Shown: one piece after another, positions 1 to 10,035 of the stretch
Position numbering within the stretch: position 1 is the first letter of the stretch
How the letters are laid out: each line of letters opens with the position of its first letter
Assembly (NCBI RefSeq): GCF_036320965.1
Contig: NC_092235.1
Location: 2,822,768-2,886,767, forward strand
DNA length: 64,000 bases
Origin: Panulirus ornatus
Taxonomy: Eukaryota > Arthropoda > Malacostraca > Decapoda > Palinuridae
Reading direction: 5' to 3'
Made by a program: the position numbers and the translations under genes
Notes under the pieces: generated by a model
What the model was told of the DNA's origin: nothing
Seen by the model: the letters and a program-made list of their open reading frames with translations, nothing else
Database searches by the model: none

Positions 1-392
1 TTACTTGTTGATTTTCACGGCTAAGATTTTCATCCTCTGAGCGAAGCCATACAATAATCGTCCTTATCTACTCTGAGCATTGGATAGCCTCCTGATGATC
101 AAGGTTGCTGTTTTGGTTGTCCGTTTCCCTTGTTACTGGTGCGCCTCACTGCACACCTTACATGAGTGCCTTCCACAGTATTAGGGACAGCTGCTGGGCC
201 TCACTGTAGCTACTTCTGGGACGGTTGCCAATCTTCCTCGTATTCCCTCATGACCACAGCGCCAAACCGACTCCCGCCATCAGGCCGAAACGCACAAACA
301 TTTCTGACAAAATTGAGACAACCGCTTTCGCGTCAGTTTTGACACCAAGTGAATTTATACGACAATTACGCTCAAGATGCTTGGTTTTTCGT

Positions 393-444
393 TCATGGAT
401 TGAACAGAAGCAACCAACGATGGTTGCTACTGCCCAATCCATGA
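393..444. repeat. 52-bp nested hairpin, copy A
   Basis: Outer arms TCATGGATTG and CAATCCATGA enclose inner arms AGCAACCA and TGGTTGCT around a four-base loop. The same structure recurs at 7008-7059 and 62830-62881. A C-run and a G-run beside it could form a second stem. Confidence 0.75.
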
Positions 445-716
445 AGTCCCCCCCACCACGGAAAGGTAACCAAGCTTCGGGGGGGATGGGTGTTTACCCT
501 GACGCCAACGGAGAAACTCAATATTAGTGCAGAGATCTTTTCCTCGGTAAAGAAAGTGTAGCCGGACTCCGCCCTCATGAGGTTACTGCACGACAGCAAA
601 GATCACCCTTTGGTAGGCTGTGCTATAGGCAGCACAGCTCCGTCAAAGATCTCACTCCATAAGTGAACTTATATAGATTCCTTTTTTAACATTTTGTCTT
701 GTCTATAAGGAACTCA

Positions 717-1433
717 TCAGTTCTTCTCCAGTGAAAGCAAAAAATCATCGAGAAATTCATTTGCTTCCTCAATATCAGGATCTTGTGGCTCTGTGTGGGG
801 GACGGGGCTGGTGGGCTGTGTGTCTGGCTGTGTCTGGAGAGCGGGGCTGGTGGTCTCTGTGACTGGTTGTGTCTGGGGAGCGGGGCTGGTGGTCTCTGTG
901 ACTTGCTGTGTCTGGGAAGCGGGGCTGGTGGTCTCTGTGACTTGCTGTGTCTGGGAAGCGGGGCTGGTGGTCTCTGTGGCTGGCTGTGTCTGGAGATCAG
1001 GGGAAGTCTTGGGCATAAATTTCAATATACTGTGAGCGATATCGTCTCTCAACCGATTCCTCTCGATCTTCTCTTGCACGGCCTTCATGATACGTTTGGG
1101 CGGCTTTCTCCATTTTCTTTGCATTTCAGTTGGTGATCCTGCGCCATCGAGCCACATGATACCAGAATAGTATCGTTCCTGTTTCCCAACGGGTCCAATC
1201 TTGGTGTCACACATGATGCCGAGGGAACCCAAATGGCGGCCGATGTTTACGTTGGAAGCCACGGGCTCGTTATGTATCTTGCAGTAACTTTCATACCGTT
1301 GCTGCAGCTCTTTCCTGCTGATAAGGTACCGCTTCATAGTAATAGTCTTTCCCTTCATTTGAACGAAGGTATTCATGAAACTAACAAAGGAAGCCTTTCC
1401 TTTGTAATCCCGTTTGTAGTAACAGAAAGCCAT
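717..1433 (-). CDS. RFX-like winged-helix protein with Pro/Thr/Gln repeat tail (copy A)
   Basis: An intact 238-residue ORF starting at ATG (1433). Residues about 30-95 resemble an RFX-type winged-helix DNA-binding domain: an SRKELQQRYESYC helix, then NIGRHLGSLGI, then a KIGPVGKQERYYSGI wing that parallels the RFX family's R-x-G-x-x-x-x-Y-x-Y-x-G-I signature. A basic segment follows (RKWRKPPKRIMK), then tandem 13-residue units rich in T, S, P and Q, then an acidic C-terminus. RFX domains bind DNA, so a nuclear DNA-binding role is inferred. The protein is far shorter than host RFX factors and has no dimerisation region. Because it sits in a repeated unit it may belong to a mobile element or endogenous virus rather than a host regulator. 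The other copy at 61919-62557 has two fewer tail units. Confidence 0.7.
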   Translation of the reverse strand: MAFCYYKRDYKGKASFVSFMNTFVQMKGKTITMKRYLISRKELQQRYESYCKIHNEPVASNVNIGRHLGSLGIMCDTKIGPVGKQERYYSGIMWLDGAGSPTEMQRKWRKPPKRIMKAVQEKIERNRLRDDIAHSILKFMPKTSPDLQTQPATETTSPASQTQQVTETTSPASQTQQVTETTSPAPQTQPVTETTSPALQTQPDTQPTSPVPHTEPQDPDIEEANEFLDDFLLSLEKN

Positions 1434-1687
1434 TGAAGACGTGGATTGGGTCAGGCGAAGTTACACAGACTAACAAGATAGTCCTATAATCAATGATCCT
1501 GTATCAGCACTGAACTCGAAATACGTCAGAACGACAATTTGAACCCAGGGCTGGAGGGCCAGTTGATGATATTCTCACGTCTTGCTCAACCAAGTAACCT
1601 CGGTTAGACCTTGTTTATATTTAAATATAGTAAAGCTAATATAGTGAAGCTTGATGTTTCTATTTATATGTAAGTTGCAATGTAGTT

Positions 1688-1795
<108 letters not shown>

Positions 1796-1876
1796 AATAA
1801 TGGATGGAACTTGGCTCCTAAGGTGATTTTGTTCTTGGAGTGGGACCTCCAGCCATTCTGTCCACCTTTTCCCTTT

Positions 1877-2340
1877 CTAGACATGTGGTGGTGCATTGGG
1901 AAGTGTGGCAACCTTCGTCTTCATCTTTTTGGGTGCAGGCTTGCAAACCTCGTGGAGTAGTTGTGGGGTTTGCTTCTTTGCTGCACCCGACATAGCCATC
2001 TGGGTGTAGCTATCTACCCGGGCTGGTGGGTCAGCCAGCATAGCTACACGCTCACTCGGTACCTGGGCTGGTGGACGAGCAGCCTTCCTTTCTTCCATGG
2101 CTACAGTCTGCCTAACGACCTGGGGTTGTGGAGCAGCCATCCTTACTACCACCCAGGTTGGTTGGGCAGCCTTCTTTCGTTTCTTTGCTACACCCTTCTG
2201 GTTGGGCTGGTTGGGCAACCTTCTTTTTCCTCTTCTTCGATACAACCTGCCAACCGAATTCGTCTGCTGGTGGGTCCGTTTCTTTCATGGATACAACCTC
2301 TGTAGCCACTTGGGCTGGCCGGTCAACCTTCGGTTGTAGG
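1877..2340 (-). pseudogene. Possible Lys-rich repeat protein, frameshifted
   Basis: Two overlapping minus-strand frames carry related peptides. The upstream one (2309-2112) has VSKKRKKKVAQPAQPE and the downstream one (2245-1877) has AKKRKKAAQPTWVVV followed by Pro/Gln/Val-rich sequence and a basic PKKMKTK segment. Reading from one frame into the other gives a basic, repeat-rich protein, so I call it a possible frameshifted gene. A TATA-like run lies just upstream near 2349-2360. I recognise no domain. It could also be a low-complexity ORF with no function. Confidence 0.3.
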
Positions 2341-2354
2341 TAAAAGTATATATA

Positions 2355-3152
2355 TAGAATAATGTGGTTATCATCAGCAGCCAGAGGCCATTCCTCCCTC
2401 CTTGCCTGCAGAGTTCTTGATTTTCTGGAAAGTTCTACGAGATTCTGGTAAGATAAATACCATTGAGAGGACGTTGTTAGGGGACAGTCAGGTTCAGTTT
2501 AGAGTTGGTTGTGGGATGGTTCTTTTACTGTGTCGTATCAGCCAGATGGGTATTTCTTTTCACAGTTTTCGTTAAAGTTTGTTTTCTAGAAGCATAATCT
2601 AGAGCACTATTTTCCATATGTTTATCATTTTTGTTGTTATAGTTTCATTATAATCATTAGTTTTGTTATTGTTGACTTTCAGATATTTGATGTTATGTTT
2701 GTGATTCCCGTGGAAGCGTCTGACATCTTGCTAGAAGACTTTCTGGTCACAATATTTCTGCACTGGGGAGTTGATCGTATTCTTTTATTGCAGGTTTTGT
2801 TATTATCTTGCTTTACATTAAGGTCTACTGGAGGTTTTCCCAATGCTGGTTGAACATATGTCCAGCAACAGGAGATAGCGTAAGATACAGTATTGATGAA
2901 ACTTATCTATCTATATACCTATCTAAATATCGCTCTATCAATCTATCAATCTAACTATCTATCTATCTATATATCTATCTTTATCTGAAAGTCAACAATA
3001 ATAGAATCATTGATATATGAAGTATAACAACGTCCTCTCAATGGCAATTATCTCACCAGAATCTTCTAGAACCTTCCAGAAAACTATGAACTCTGCAGGC
3101 AAGGAGGGAGGAATGGTCTCTGGCTATTGATAAAACCATATTATTCCATATA
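2355..3152. repeat. Foldback element 1 (long palindrome)
   Basis: The left arm (about 2355-2690) and right arm (about 2984-3152) are imperfect inverted copies. Both carry the CCAGAGGCCATTCCTCCC segment, the CAGAATCTTCTAGAACCTTC-like segment and a GTTGACTTTCAG segment. The loop contains a CTAT/ATCT microsatellite. No coding sequence is visible. This looks like a foldback or MITE-type element and is a sister of the next one. Confidence 0.75.
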
Positions 3153-3249
3153 TATGTTTATATATACATATTTATGTATATATATGAATGTATATATAAC
3201 GTACAGAATAATGCAGCCATTATCAGTATCGAAGAAAACTGAAAAGATG

Positions 3250-3321
3250 AGGTCCCACCGAGATTCGAACTCGGATTGCTGGATTTAGAGTCCAGAGTGC
3301 TAACCCTTACACCATGGGACC
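3250..3321 (-). tRNA. Gln-type tRNA with CUA anticodon (suppressor-like), copy 1
   Basis: Full cloverleaf on the minus strand: acceptor GGTCCCA/TGGGACC, D stem GTGT/GCAC, anticodon stem CTGGA/TCCAG with loop CTCTAAA, and T arm CCGAG-TTCGAAT-CTCGG. The body is close to the eukaryotic tRNA-Gln consensus known to me, but the anticodon reads CUA (amber, UAG) instead of CUG. A TTTT run follows within a few bases, as expected for pol III termination. It could be a functional amber suppressor, a decayed tRNA-Gln, or part of a mobile repeat. Confidence 0.8.
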
Positions 3322-3846
3322 TGATAAGAAAAGATGTGATTTCATCTAAATGTTTTACATATAATCAACCAGAGGCCATTCCTCCCTCCCTGCCTGCAGG
3401 GTTCAAGGTTTTCTAGAAGGTTCTCGAAGATTCTGGTAAGATCATTACCTTTGAGAGGTCGTCGTTAGATGACAGTCAGGTTCACTCTATGGTTGGTGTT
3501 TGTAGTTGGTTGTCCGAGGATGTTGTTATACTTGATCAATTTTGTAATTGTTGACTTTCAGGTAGGAAGTACTCATTTACGATGCATCCTTGTACTCACA
3601 ACAACCTTATGAGTCACTTCAAGATTTATCTTCACTACAACTTTATCTTCACTACACCATTAAGGTTGAAGTCAATGGTCACATTCACTACAATCTCAAC
3701 ACGACTGGTCTTATACCTAACCCATATTATCACTACATCCATGTACATGTATTTCTTGCAGAATAACGCAGATATCAATGATTTCTGTGAAAGTTGACAT
3801 ATACAGCCTTACGTATCTATCGATCTATCTAATATCTGTTTTTTAC

Positions 3847-3884
<38 letters not shown>

Positions 3885-4068
3885 AAATCAGAAAGTCAAC
3901 AACAATATCATTAATGATACGTATAACTACGTCCTCTCAATGGCAGTTCCTACCCAGAATCTTCGAGAACCTTCTAGAAAACCTTGAACCCTGCAGGCAG
4001 GGAGGGAGGAATGGCCTCTGGTTGATTATATGTAAAACATTTAGATGAAATCACATCTTTTCTTATCA

Positions 4069-4140
4069 GGTCCCATGGTGTAAGGGTTAGCACTCTGGAC
4101 TCTAAATCCAGCAATCCGAGTTCGAATCTCGTTGGGACCT
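4069..4140 (+). tRNA. Gln-type tRNA with CUA anticodon, copy 2
   Basis: Inverted partner of the tRNA at 3250-3321, with the same CTCTAAA anticodon loop. It differs at one place in the T stem (CTCGT instead of CTCGG), which breaks a pair with the first C. The TTTT run after the acceptor is kept. The CUA anticodon is therefore present in both copies and is not a single-copy sequencing error, though both could descend from one mutated ancestor. Confidence 0.75.
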
Positions 4141-4170
4141 CACCTTTTCAGTTTTCTTAGAAACTGATGA

Positions 4171-5400
4171 TGGAACTGAGCCATATAGTTGACCTTCGAT
4201 GGACATATATTTCTTACGGCCCACCATTTTATTTAAGTATGAAGATCTCACGGCAGAGAGGAAACGTGTGATATTCAAAATCAAAAGCCGCAATTGCCCT
4301 CATGGTAATGGTCGACATGTTTGCAGACAGATGACACAGACATGTGAGAAGTTAGACAAATATGGACGTTCCTGGTTGCTGTATAGCCTAGGTTTATTAT
4401 CACTTGTAATGAAGGAGAAATGTTGCACATTATTCCACACCTTTTTATTTAGGCTAGGTTACGCTAGGATGACTAGGGTCCATAACGTAACAGAGCTGGG
4501 AAATGCATCATATCGGATCTGTATTTGTGCAAAATGGCGCAAGTTTGTGGAAGTGATTTACGCAATGCCGGAGAGAATCCACCTCCACCAGACATAATGT
4601 CTCAGACCATACAATATCTGCTGTTGGACGAGCAGGGGACATTAGACCAATATATTCCTGTAGTTTACTGCTCTTCCCAAACACGCAGCAAGACATTCGT
4701 AAAAGCGTTAAACTGAACTTTTCCATCGGTTTTCATATCTTTAATTACTTACACCAGTTCCAACAGATGGAAAAAATCATTTGAAAAATCAGAAATTATT
4801 TGCCTATAAAAAGCATTTTGATCGATCGTACCAAATATTCAATTATTTCTGTACCCGACAAAATATTCAGTCACTCCTATATCCGACATTTTTCCTGCTG
4901 GCTGGTGCCGTTAAAGTCATATGGTAATTTACCGCAATTAGATTATAGATATATTCATCTATATGGAATGGCTCAGCGTGAAGAAACATATATATTTTCA
5001 CTAAATCCTCCTCTTCACTACACTCCCATCTTCACTACATAGTTCTAACACAACATCTTGACTACACCATTGTATGACCACATTATCATATCATTGTGTT
5101 CTTATCTTCACCACAGCCTCGGCAAAATTGATGTTTTCTTTACACATCAGGGTAGATGGCCATCTTTATGATGACAGAGAACACACATAACATATTAAAC
5201 CACTTATCTTTAGTCACTTTAATCTAATTTCTGCTGATAAAAACGAATTATAATGACAATCCTTGTGTTCTGTGACGGGACATTGCACGGGTGAAGGAAC
5301 TGTTGTCAGGCACATGTATTAAACTATTGAGAAATAAACTTAACTGTATTAAAGTATTGACTTCACTATATTAGACTTCTCTATATTAAGCTATGCTAGG
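4171..5400. other. Intergenic, no gene seen
   Basis: AT-rich sequence with short ORFs that show no recognisable motif. Around 5000-5120 there are several TCTTCACTAC-type motifs, part of a dispersed pattern seen elsewhere in the window. Confidence 0.5.
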
Positions 5401-5419
5401 ATATGATCAGTTCCCAGGT

Positions 5420-5458
5420 TATATAAGGCGGGAGCCGGGACCGAGAGCATCATTTGAG
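5420..5458 (+). promoter_or_regulatory. TATA/initiator core promoter of the acidic-repeat gene
   Basis: TATATAAGGC at 5420-5429 is followed 32 bp later by the A of TCATTTGAG (A at 5452), which fits the arthropod initiator pattern TCA-K-T. The same two elements with the same spacing precede the kinase gene at 27191-27229. Transcription is predicted to start near 5452, giving a leader of about 86 nt before the ATG at 5538. Confidence 0.7.
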
Positions 5459-5537
5459 CTGTGACCTCTGTCGAGTGAACATCTCTGCTCCGCCTTGCAA
5501 GCTCCCTCAACCTTTCCTCGAACACTTCAATATAATA

Positions 5538-5843
5538 ATGTTCACCAAGGAAGTAGGACGATCCTCCTTTGTCCAGGAGATGGAATTTGAATATGTCCAT
5601 GTATTTGACATGGGCTATGGCTGTGTGGACATGGAAGTGGAATACCCAGACGTGGAAGTGATGGATGGAGTGGAATTTGGCTGTGTGGATATGGAGGTGG
5701 AATACCCAGACGTTGAAGAGATGGATGGAGTGGAATTGGTGGAATACCCGGACGTGGAAGTCATGGATGGAGTGGAATTTGGCTGTATGGATATGGAGGT
5801 GGAATACCCAGAAGTGGAATTGGAGGAAATGGAATATGGGTGA
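5538..5843 (+). CDS. Small acidic repeat protein, 101 residues
   Basis: I chose the ATG at 5538 because it is the first in-frame ATG downstream of the predicted transcription start. The open frame extends further upstream only through a TTG inside the initiator. The protein has tandem units of about 20 residues resembling VEYPDVEVMDGVEFGCVDME, is very rich in E, D and V, and carries few Lys or Arg. There is no signal peptide and no membrane segment. I recognise no family. The adjacent core promoter, shared with the kinase gene, makes this a likely real single-exon gene. Repeat expansion explains the internal similarity. A role in protein interaction is possible but unsupported. Confidence 0.55.
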   Translation: MFTKEVGRSSFVQEMEFEYVHVFDMGYGCVDMEVEYPDVEVMDGVEFGCVDMEVEYPDVEEMDGVELVEYPDVEVMDGVEFGCMDMEVEYPEVELEEMEYG

Positions 5844-5923
5844 AGCTGGTATGAACGCCATATGGATTTGGTGAAGGTTGACCTCGTAATGTGTTGACGT
5901 AAAATAGGTCAACCACTGTGACC

Positions 5924-6457
5924 ATGTGGCGGGGAGGGCCACATCCACCAACCACGAAGCGAGCCCCACCACGGAGAAGTATCCTGGCTGCATCCACGTA
6001 CGAGAACCACCGCGGGATTGCCGTCATCCAGTAACCCTGCTATGCCTCCTACAAGAAGGCACTTCTTGCCGACGTGACACCACTTTCCGTCAACGGTCGC
6101 TGTGCAAAAGTGAAACCTCACCGTCCCACTGATGCTGGCCAAGTGACCTCGCCCACTCAAGTGGCACTGCAGCCCACACGCCCTACCAGACCCACCATCC
6201 ATGAGGAAATGCAGCCCACCCCACTTGTCAGGCCCACCTTCAGGGAGACATGGCAGGTCTCAAGACCTGTCAGGCCCACTATTCAAGACCGACTTGGTCC
6301 CCCAACACATGTCAGGCCCAGCGTTCTAGACCGACTGGGGCCAATAACACATGACATGTCCTACGGACATACCGACTGCACTCCTGCACCACGTACGGGC
6401 GTTAAAAGGCGTGTCGAGATGACACACGCTCCCCGTGCCAAAAGATTCAGTTTGTGA
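5924..6457 (+). pseudogene. Pro/Thr/Arg-rich reading frame with in-frame TAA
   Basis: From the ATG at 5924 the frame runs 36 codons to a TAA at 6032, then stays open for about 140 codons to 6457. The second part starts with a compact segment (SYKKALLADVTPLSVNGRC), then four degenerate units of the type VRPTIQDRLGP, then a basic C-terminus (KRRVEMTHAPRAKRF) that could act as a nuclear signal. The unit structure suggests the frame was once coding. It lies 80 bp after the acidic-repeat ORF and could be its broken neighbour or a second cistron or exon. I do not recognise it. Confidence 0.35.
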
Positions 6458-6928
6458 GGAACCGGAGTTCTTTCTTCCTGCTGGTGCTGCAGGAGAACAC
6501 GGCCCTAGAGTGGACACTGGAGGTGTGTTTGTGTTTGTGTTTGGGTTATCACTGAGGAACCAACACCAAGACAACTTTAGTTTCGCCTCGCCAAGGATTA
6601 CGCTAATCTAGCGGAAGTCTGGCTTTCTCCCAGTAGTGGATGGCACATAATATCTACATAGGGACGTTGAAAAACAAAGAAAGAAAAAAAATGGGAACAT
6701 TATCCCGCCCAAAAAAATACATAGATTTACGGGGATAATTTCCTTCGTCTTCAAAGAAAAAATGAAACTCTTCCGACGCTACCGTGCCTTCCATAAAGCA
6801 ACCCTCAAAGAAATCACTTTCTACACAATGCGCAAGGATTCGGTTAGCCAATCTTCATATGGCTGGGGCTATTCTTCCCTCTGATTGATTCATTTTTCAA
6901 GATTAAGGAAAGTTATAATAAAATATTG

Positions 6929-7431
6929 TATTGAGTTTCTCCGTTGGCGTCAGGGTAAACACCCATCCCCCCCGAAGCTTGGTTACCTTTCCGTGGTGGG
7001 GGGGACTTCATGGATTGGGCAGTAGCAACCATCGTTGGTTGCTTCTGTTCAATCCATGAACGAAAAACCAAGCATCTTGAGCGTAATTGTCGTATAAATT
7101 CACTTGGTGTCAAAACTGACGCGAAAGCGGTTGTCTCAATTTTGTCAGAAATGTTTGTGCGTCTCGGCCTGATGGCGGGAGTCGGTTTGGCGCTGTGGTC
7201 ATGAGGGAATACGAGGAAGATTGGCAACCGTCCCAGAAGTAGCTACAGTGAGGCCCAGCAGCTGTCCCTAATACTGTGGAAGGCACTCATGTAAGGTGTG
7301 CAGTGAGGCGCAGCAGTAACAAGGGAAACGGACAACCAAAACAGCAATCTTGATCATCAGGAGGCTATCCAATGCTCAGAGTAGATAAGGACGATTATTG
7401 TATGGCTTTGCTCAGAGGATGAAAATCTTAG
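6929..7431 (+). repeat. Partial copy B of the RFX-like repeat unit (3' half only)
   Basis: Matches copy A 21-525 (inverted) and copy C from about 62753 to 63252. It contains only the non-coding 3' half, starting at TATTGAGTTTCTCC and ending at GATGAAAATCTTAG, and lacks the RFX-like ORF. All three copies keep the nested hairpin and the C-run/G-run pair. An open frame of about 100 codons without an ATG start is also kept, but this may only reflect recent copying. Confidence 0.85.
7008..7059. repeat. 52-bp nested hairpin, copy B
   Basis: Same arms and loop as at 393-444 and 62830-62881. The few differences lie in the unpaired positions between outer and inner arms. Confidence 0.75.
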
Positions 7432-10030
7432 TATACAAGCTAGGCTTTTAAAGTGTCTCAAATCTATGGAGAATAAACAAAAATCTATGAAATTATTTCT
7501 TATAATATAGTAACCTGTAATGAGGTTAGTGATTTTGTATATTTTATGCAACCTACGTTAACAAAGTTGATCAGGGAATTGGCCAGATATATATATATAT
7601 ATCATCTTGGTGTATGGGAAGGCCATATGGGAGACGGAGAGAGAGGCAGGAGCAGGAGAGAAATGATCAAACCTTCCCGCTTGTTCATAGTTGCTGCCTG
7701 AAATTTGTCTTCTGATAGTTCTACAGTTTTTGTTTGTGTTTGTTATACTAATTATTAACATAAGAAAATTGTAATATAATGATTAAAGAAAATTATAGTA
7801 ATTATAATTTAGAATTGTTATAGGTCAAGATTTGTACGTGAAGCGGAAGACCAAAATATGGTACGGGTCAGCCATTCGTGAGTGTAAGCGACAGCTATTG
7901 ATAGTTACTGGCTTTAATTTATGATCATTTATGATATCTATTTTTTACTTTTGTGTTAGCTGTTTTAAGTATTTGTTTTGTTTGCAGACTAAAACTTCTC
8001 TTATATGTTATTGTTTCTTGGGAAATTCTAGTTAATCGAGACGTTCATAAAGAATTATTTTTGGTCAGTTGGTTTTGTTTGAACAGACATGCATGGTGGT
8101 AAGGGACAGAATAAAAGTTACGGTTTGTTTATATTTGTTATTATTGATTAGTACTTTTCTTTTCATTTCTAACATTAGCTGTTTAAAGTGTTTGTGTTGT
8201 ATTTAGACAAAGTTCATTTTCAAATCTTATTGATTACCACATGAAAGCTAGGCTCTATAAGTGTCAAGTAAACAATATGTGATATTTTGAGTTAAGTCGA
8301 GGTGCTATTTACCACTGGCGTTTAGATATTTGGGACCCTTGGGGATAGATTTGCCAAGATTATCACGGCCAAATTGACTGGATGGCAACCTAGGAGCTAG
8401 GCAGAATTGGATATCATAAAAACCCTAAACAGTCGGTGGTTCCTGGGGCCTACCCTCCATCCTCTTGTAACTACGCTGCTGATTACCATTTTGTTCTTTA
8501 TATTTTTCAGATGAACAAGACACTTCTGCATCTCTGTAAAGTTAAGGACTCATTGAAATTAATTCATCAGATATTATCTGCAGTAAAAGGTAAAGCTGAC
8601 AAGTTACTTTGCTCTTCTTCATAATGGGTCTCCCCTGATGTTTTCAATTAATGTTTAGCCTACCTAAATTTTCCATTCGCACTAATATATTTGGATGGTG
8701 TACGCAGACTGTAATTTGAAAGGAATGACCTTATATATTTGTGTGTTGTTTCCAAACTGTAATTTGAAAGGAATGGCCTCGCTGAGCCCCAAGATGACCC
8801 TGTTTAAGAGAATACTCTTATTGTGAAGTAACATTGTCGTACAAGATGTAAAACAATTCCAAAGCTTTTTTCTTTTCCTCATGTTGCCACGTTGTTTAAA
8901 GTATTTAGTTGAGCTATTTTGTTTTTCATTGACTGCATGAAATATCTATTTGTGTGGAACTATGATTATTCCAATGATAATTTCATTTTATGGATTTCCC
9001 ATGTTTTATGCTGATATCTATCTTCTTGTGTTTAATTACTTAATTCTGGTACCAGTTTTCACAACGCATTTTGTACTTTTGATTCTTATATTTAGATTCC
9101 AGTTTATTCTTGCATTATGGCTTCACCAGTCTAGCGACAACAAAATTGGCTGTAATATTACTAATCCATGCAAACTGTTTCATTGTTTATCTTTGCTATG
9201 TACTGTACACCTCCAGTTGCCTTTTTTTTGTACCTTGCATCAAACCAATAATTTTCATATGTATTCCTCTCACCGTTATTGTTTACCAGTAAATTAGTTT
9301 ATGTACATGTTTGCAGTCAGTTTTGTGTTTAAGGTTATTATATTTTTATCCTGGACATTTTAGTGTTGTGTTTTCCATATGTTATCTTCAGCTTCTATGT
9401 TAGAGGCTATTTTTGTTTCTTATTTGATATATTATATATGGAGAGTCTTCCTACGATCATAATATTATGTTTGTATTAAACCATGTTCACAGCTCCCTTA
9501 CCGACTGCCACTGTGGTGTTGTGTGTTTTAGTTATCAGTTTTGTTTCTTGAATTAGACCATCGTTGGGATATTGATTTAATGCCATATTTCTACTCCTTG
9601 TATATTTCGACATGAAGGATATTATATGGGAAATCTATACTGCCATAACCTTAACAACAATATTGTTTTCCTTTAGTAAGCTTAACAATATTATTTTTCC
9701 TTTAATGAGCTTAGCAATATCTTTTTCCCATTGGTGTGATTGACAATATTTTTTTCCCTTTACCATTGCTCTTACTACGTCTCTTCAGAAAACTAGTATA
9801 AAAATGGTATTTTCACTTTCAAAGTAATGTAATGACATAACGACTAAAAGATCTGATAACATACCAACCTCTTTAAAGCTAACAGGTGATCAATTTGAGA
9901 CCTCTCATTCACTGGTGTAAAGTTAATTTTTGTGCAGTGTGTTGTTTAAGGTTATACTCAGGCATCTGAAGAATTCACACATATGTTAACTATAGGGAGG
10001 TAATGGCCAGGTCATCTAACCACTAATTTC
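7432..10030. other. AT-rich intergenic region
   Basis: No gene or clear repeat unit is supported. A short weak repeat, AAGCTAGGCT with similar flanks, appears near 7438 and 8246, and an ATTTGAAAGGAATG segment is duplicated near 8713 and 8762. The open frame at 8950-9297 is hydrophobic but has low-complexity T-rich codons, so I treat it as chance. Confidence 0.5.
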
Positions 10031-10035
10031 AGCTT

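Larger units (their letters stand above)
3222..4170. repeat. Foldback element 2 with a tRNA in each arm
   Basis: The left arm (about 3222-3565) and right arm (about 3888-4170) are inverted copies. Moving inward, each has the flank GAAAACTGAAAA, a 72-bp tRNA-like gene, a GATGTGATTTCATCTAAATG spacer, and the same CCAGAGGCCATTCC to GTTGACTTTCAG body found in foldback element 1. The loop carries CTAT repeats. The two elements are direct neighbours and share their inner arms, so one probably arose from the other or they were inserted or duplicated in tandem. Confidence 0.8.

Noticed and set aside
225..527. 100-codon open frame conserved in three copies of the RFX-like unit 3' half
   Set aside because: It begins with TTG, has no ATG near its start, overlaps the hairpin module, and the copies are too similar for conservation of the frame to mean selection.
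783..1136. Cys/Gly/Trp-rich frame opposite the RFX-like ORF
   Set aside because: Antisense shadow of the 39-bp tail repeats.
5391..5993. His/Phe-rich minus-strand frame of 200 codons
   Set aside because: Antisense of the acidic-repeat gene, which has the promoter on its own strand.
8950..9297. Hydrophobic 115-codon frame that could look like a membrane protein
   Set aside because: T-rich sequence yields Phe, Leu and Ile by chance; no promoter, motif or repeat support.
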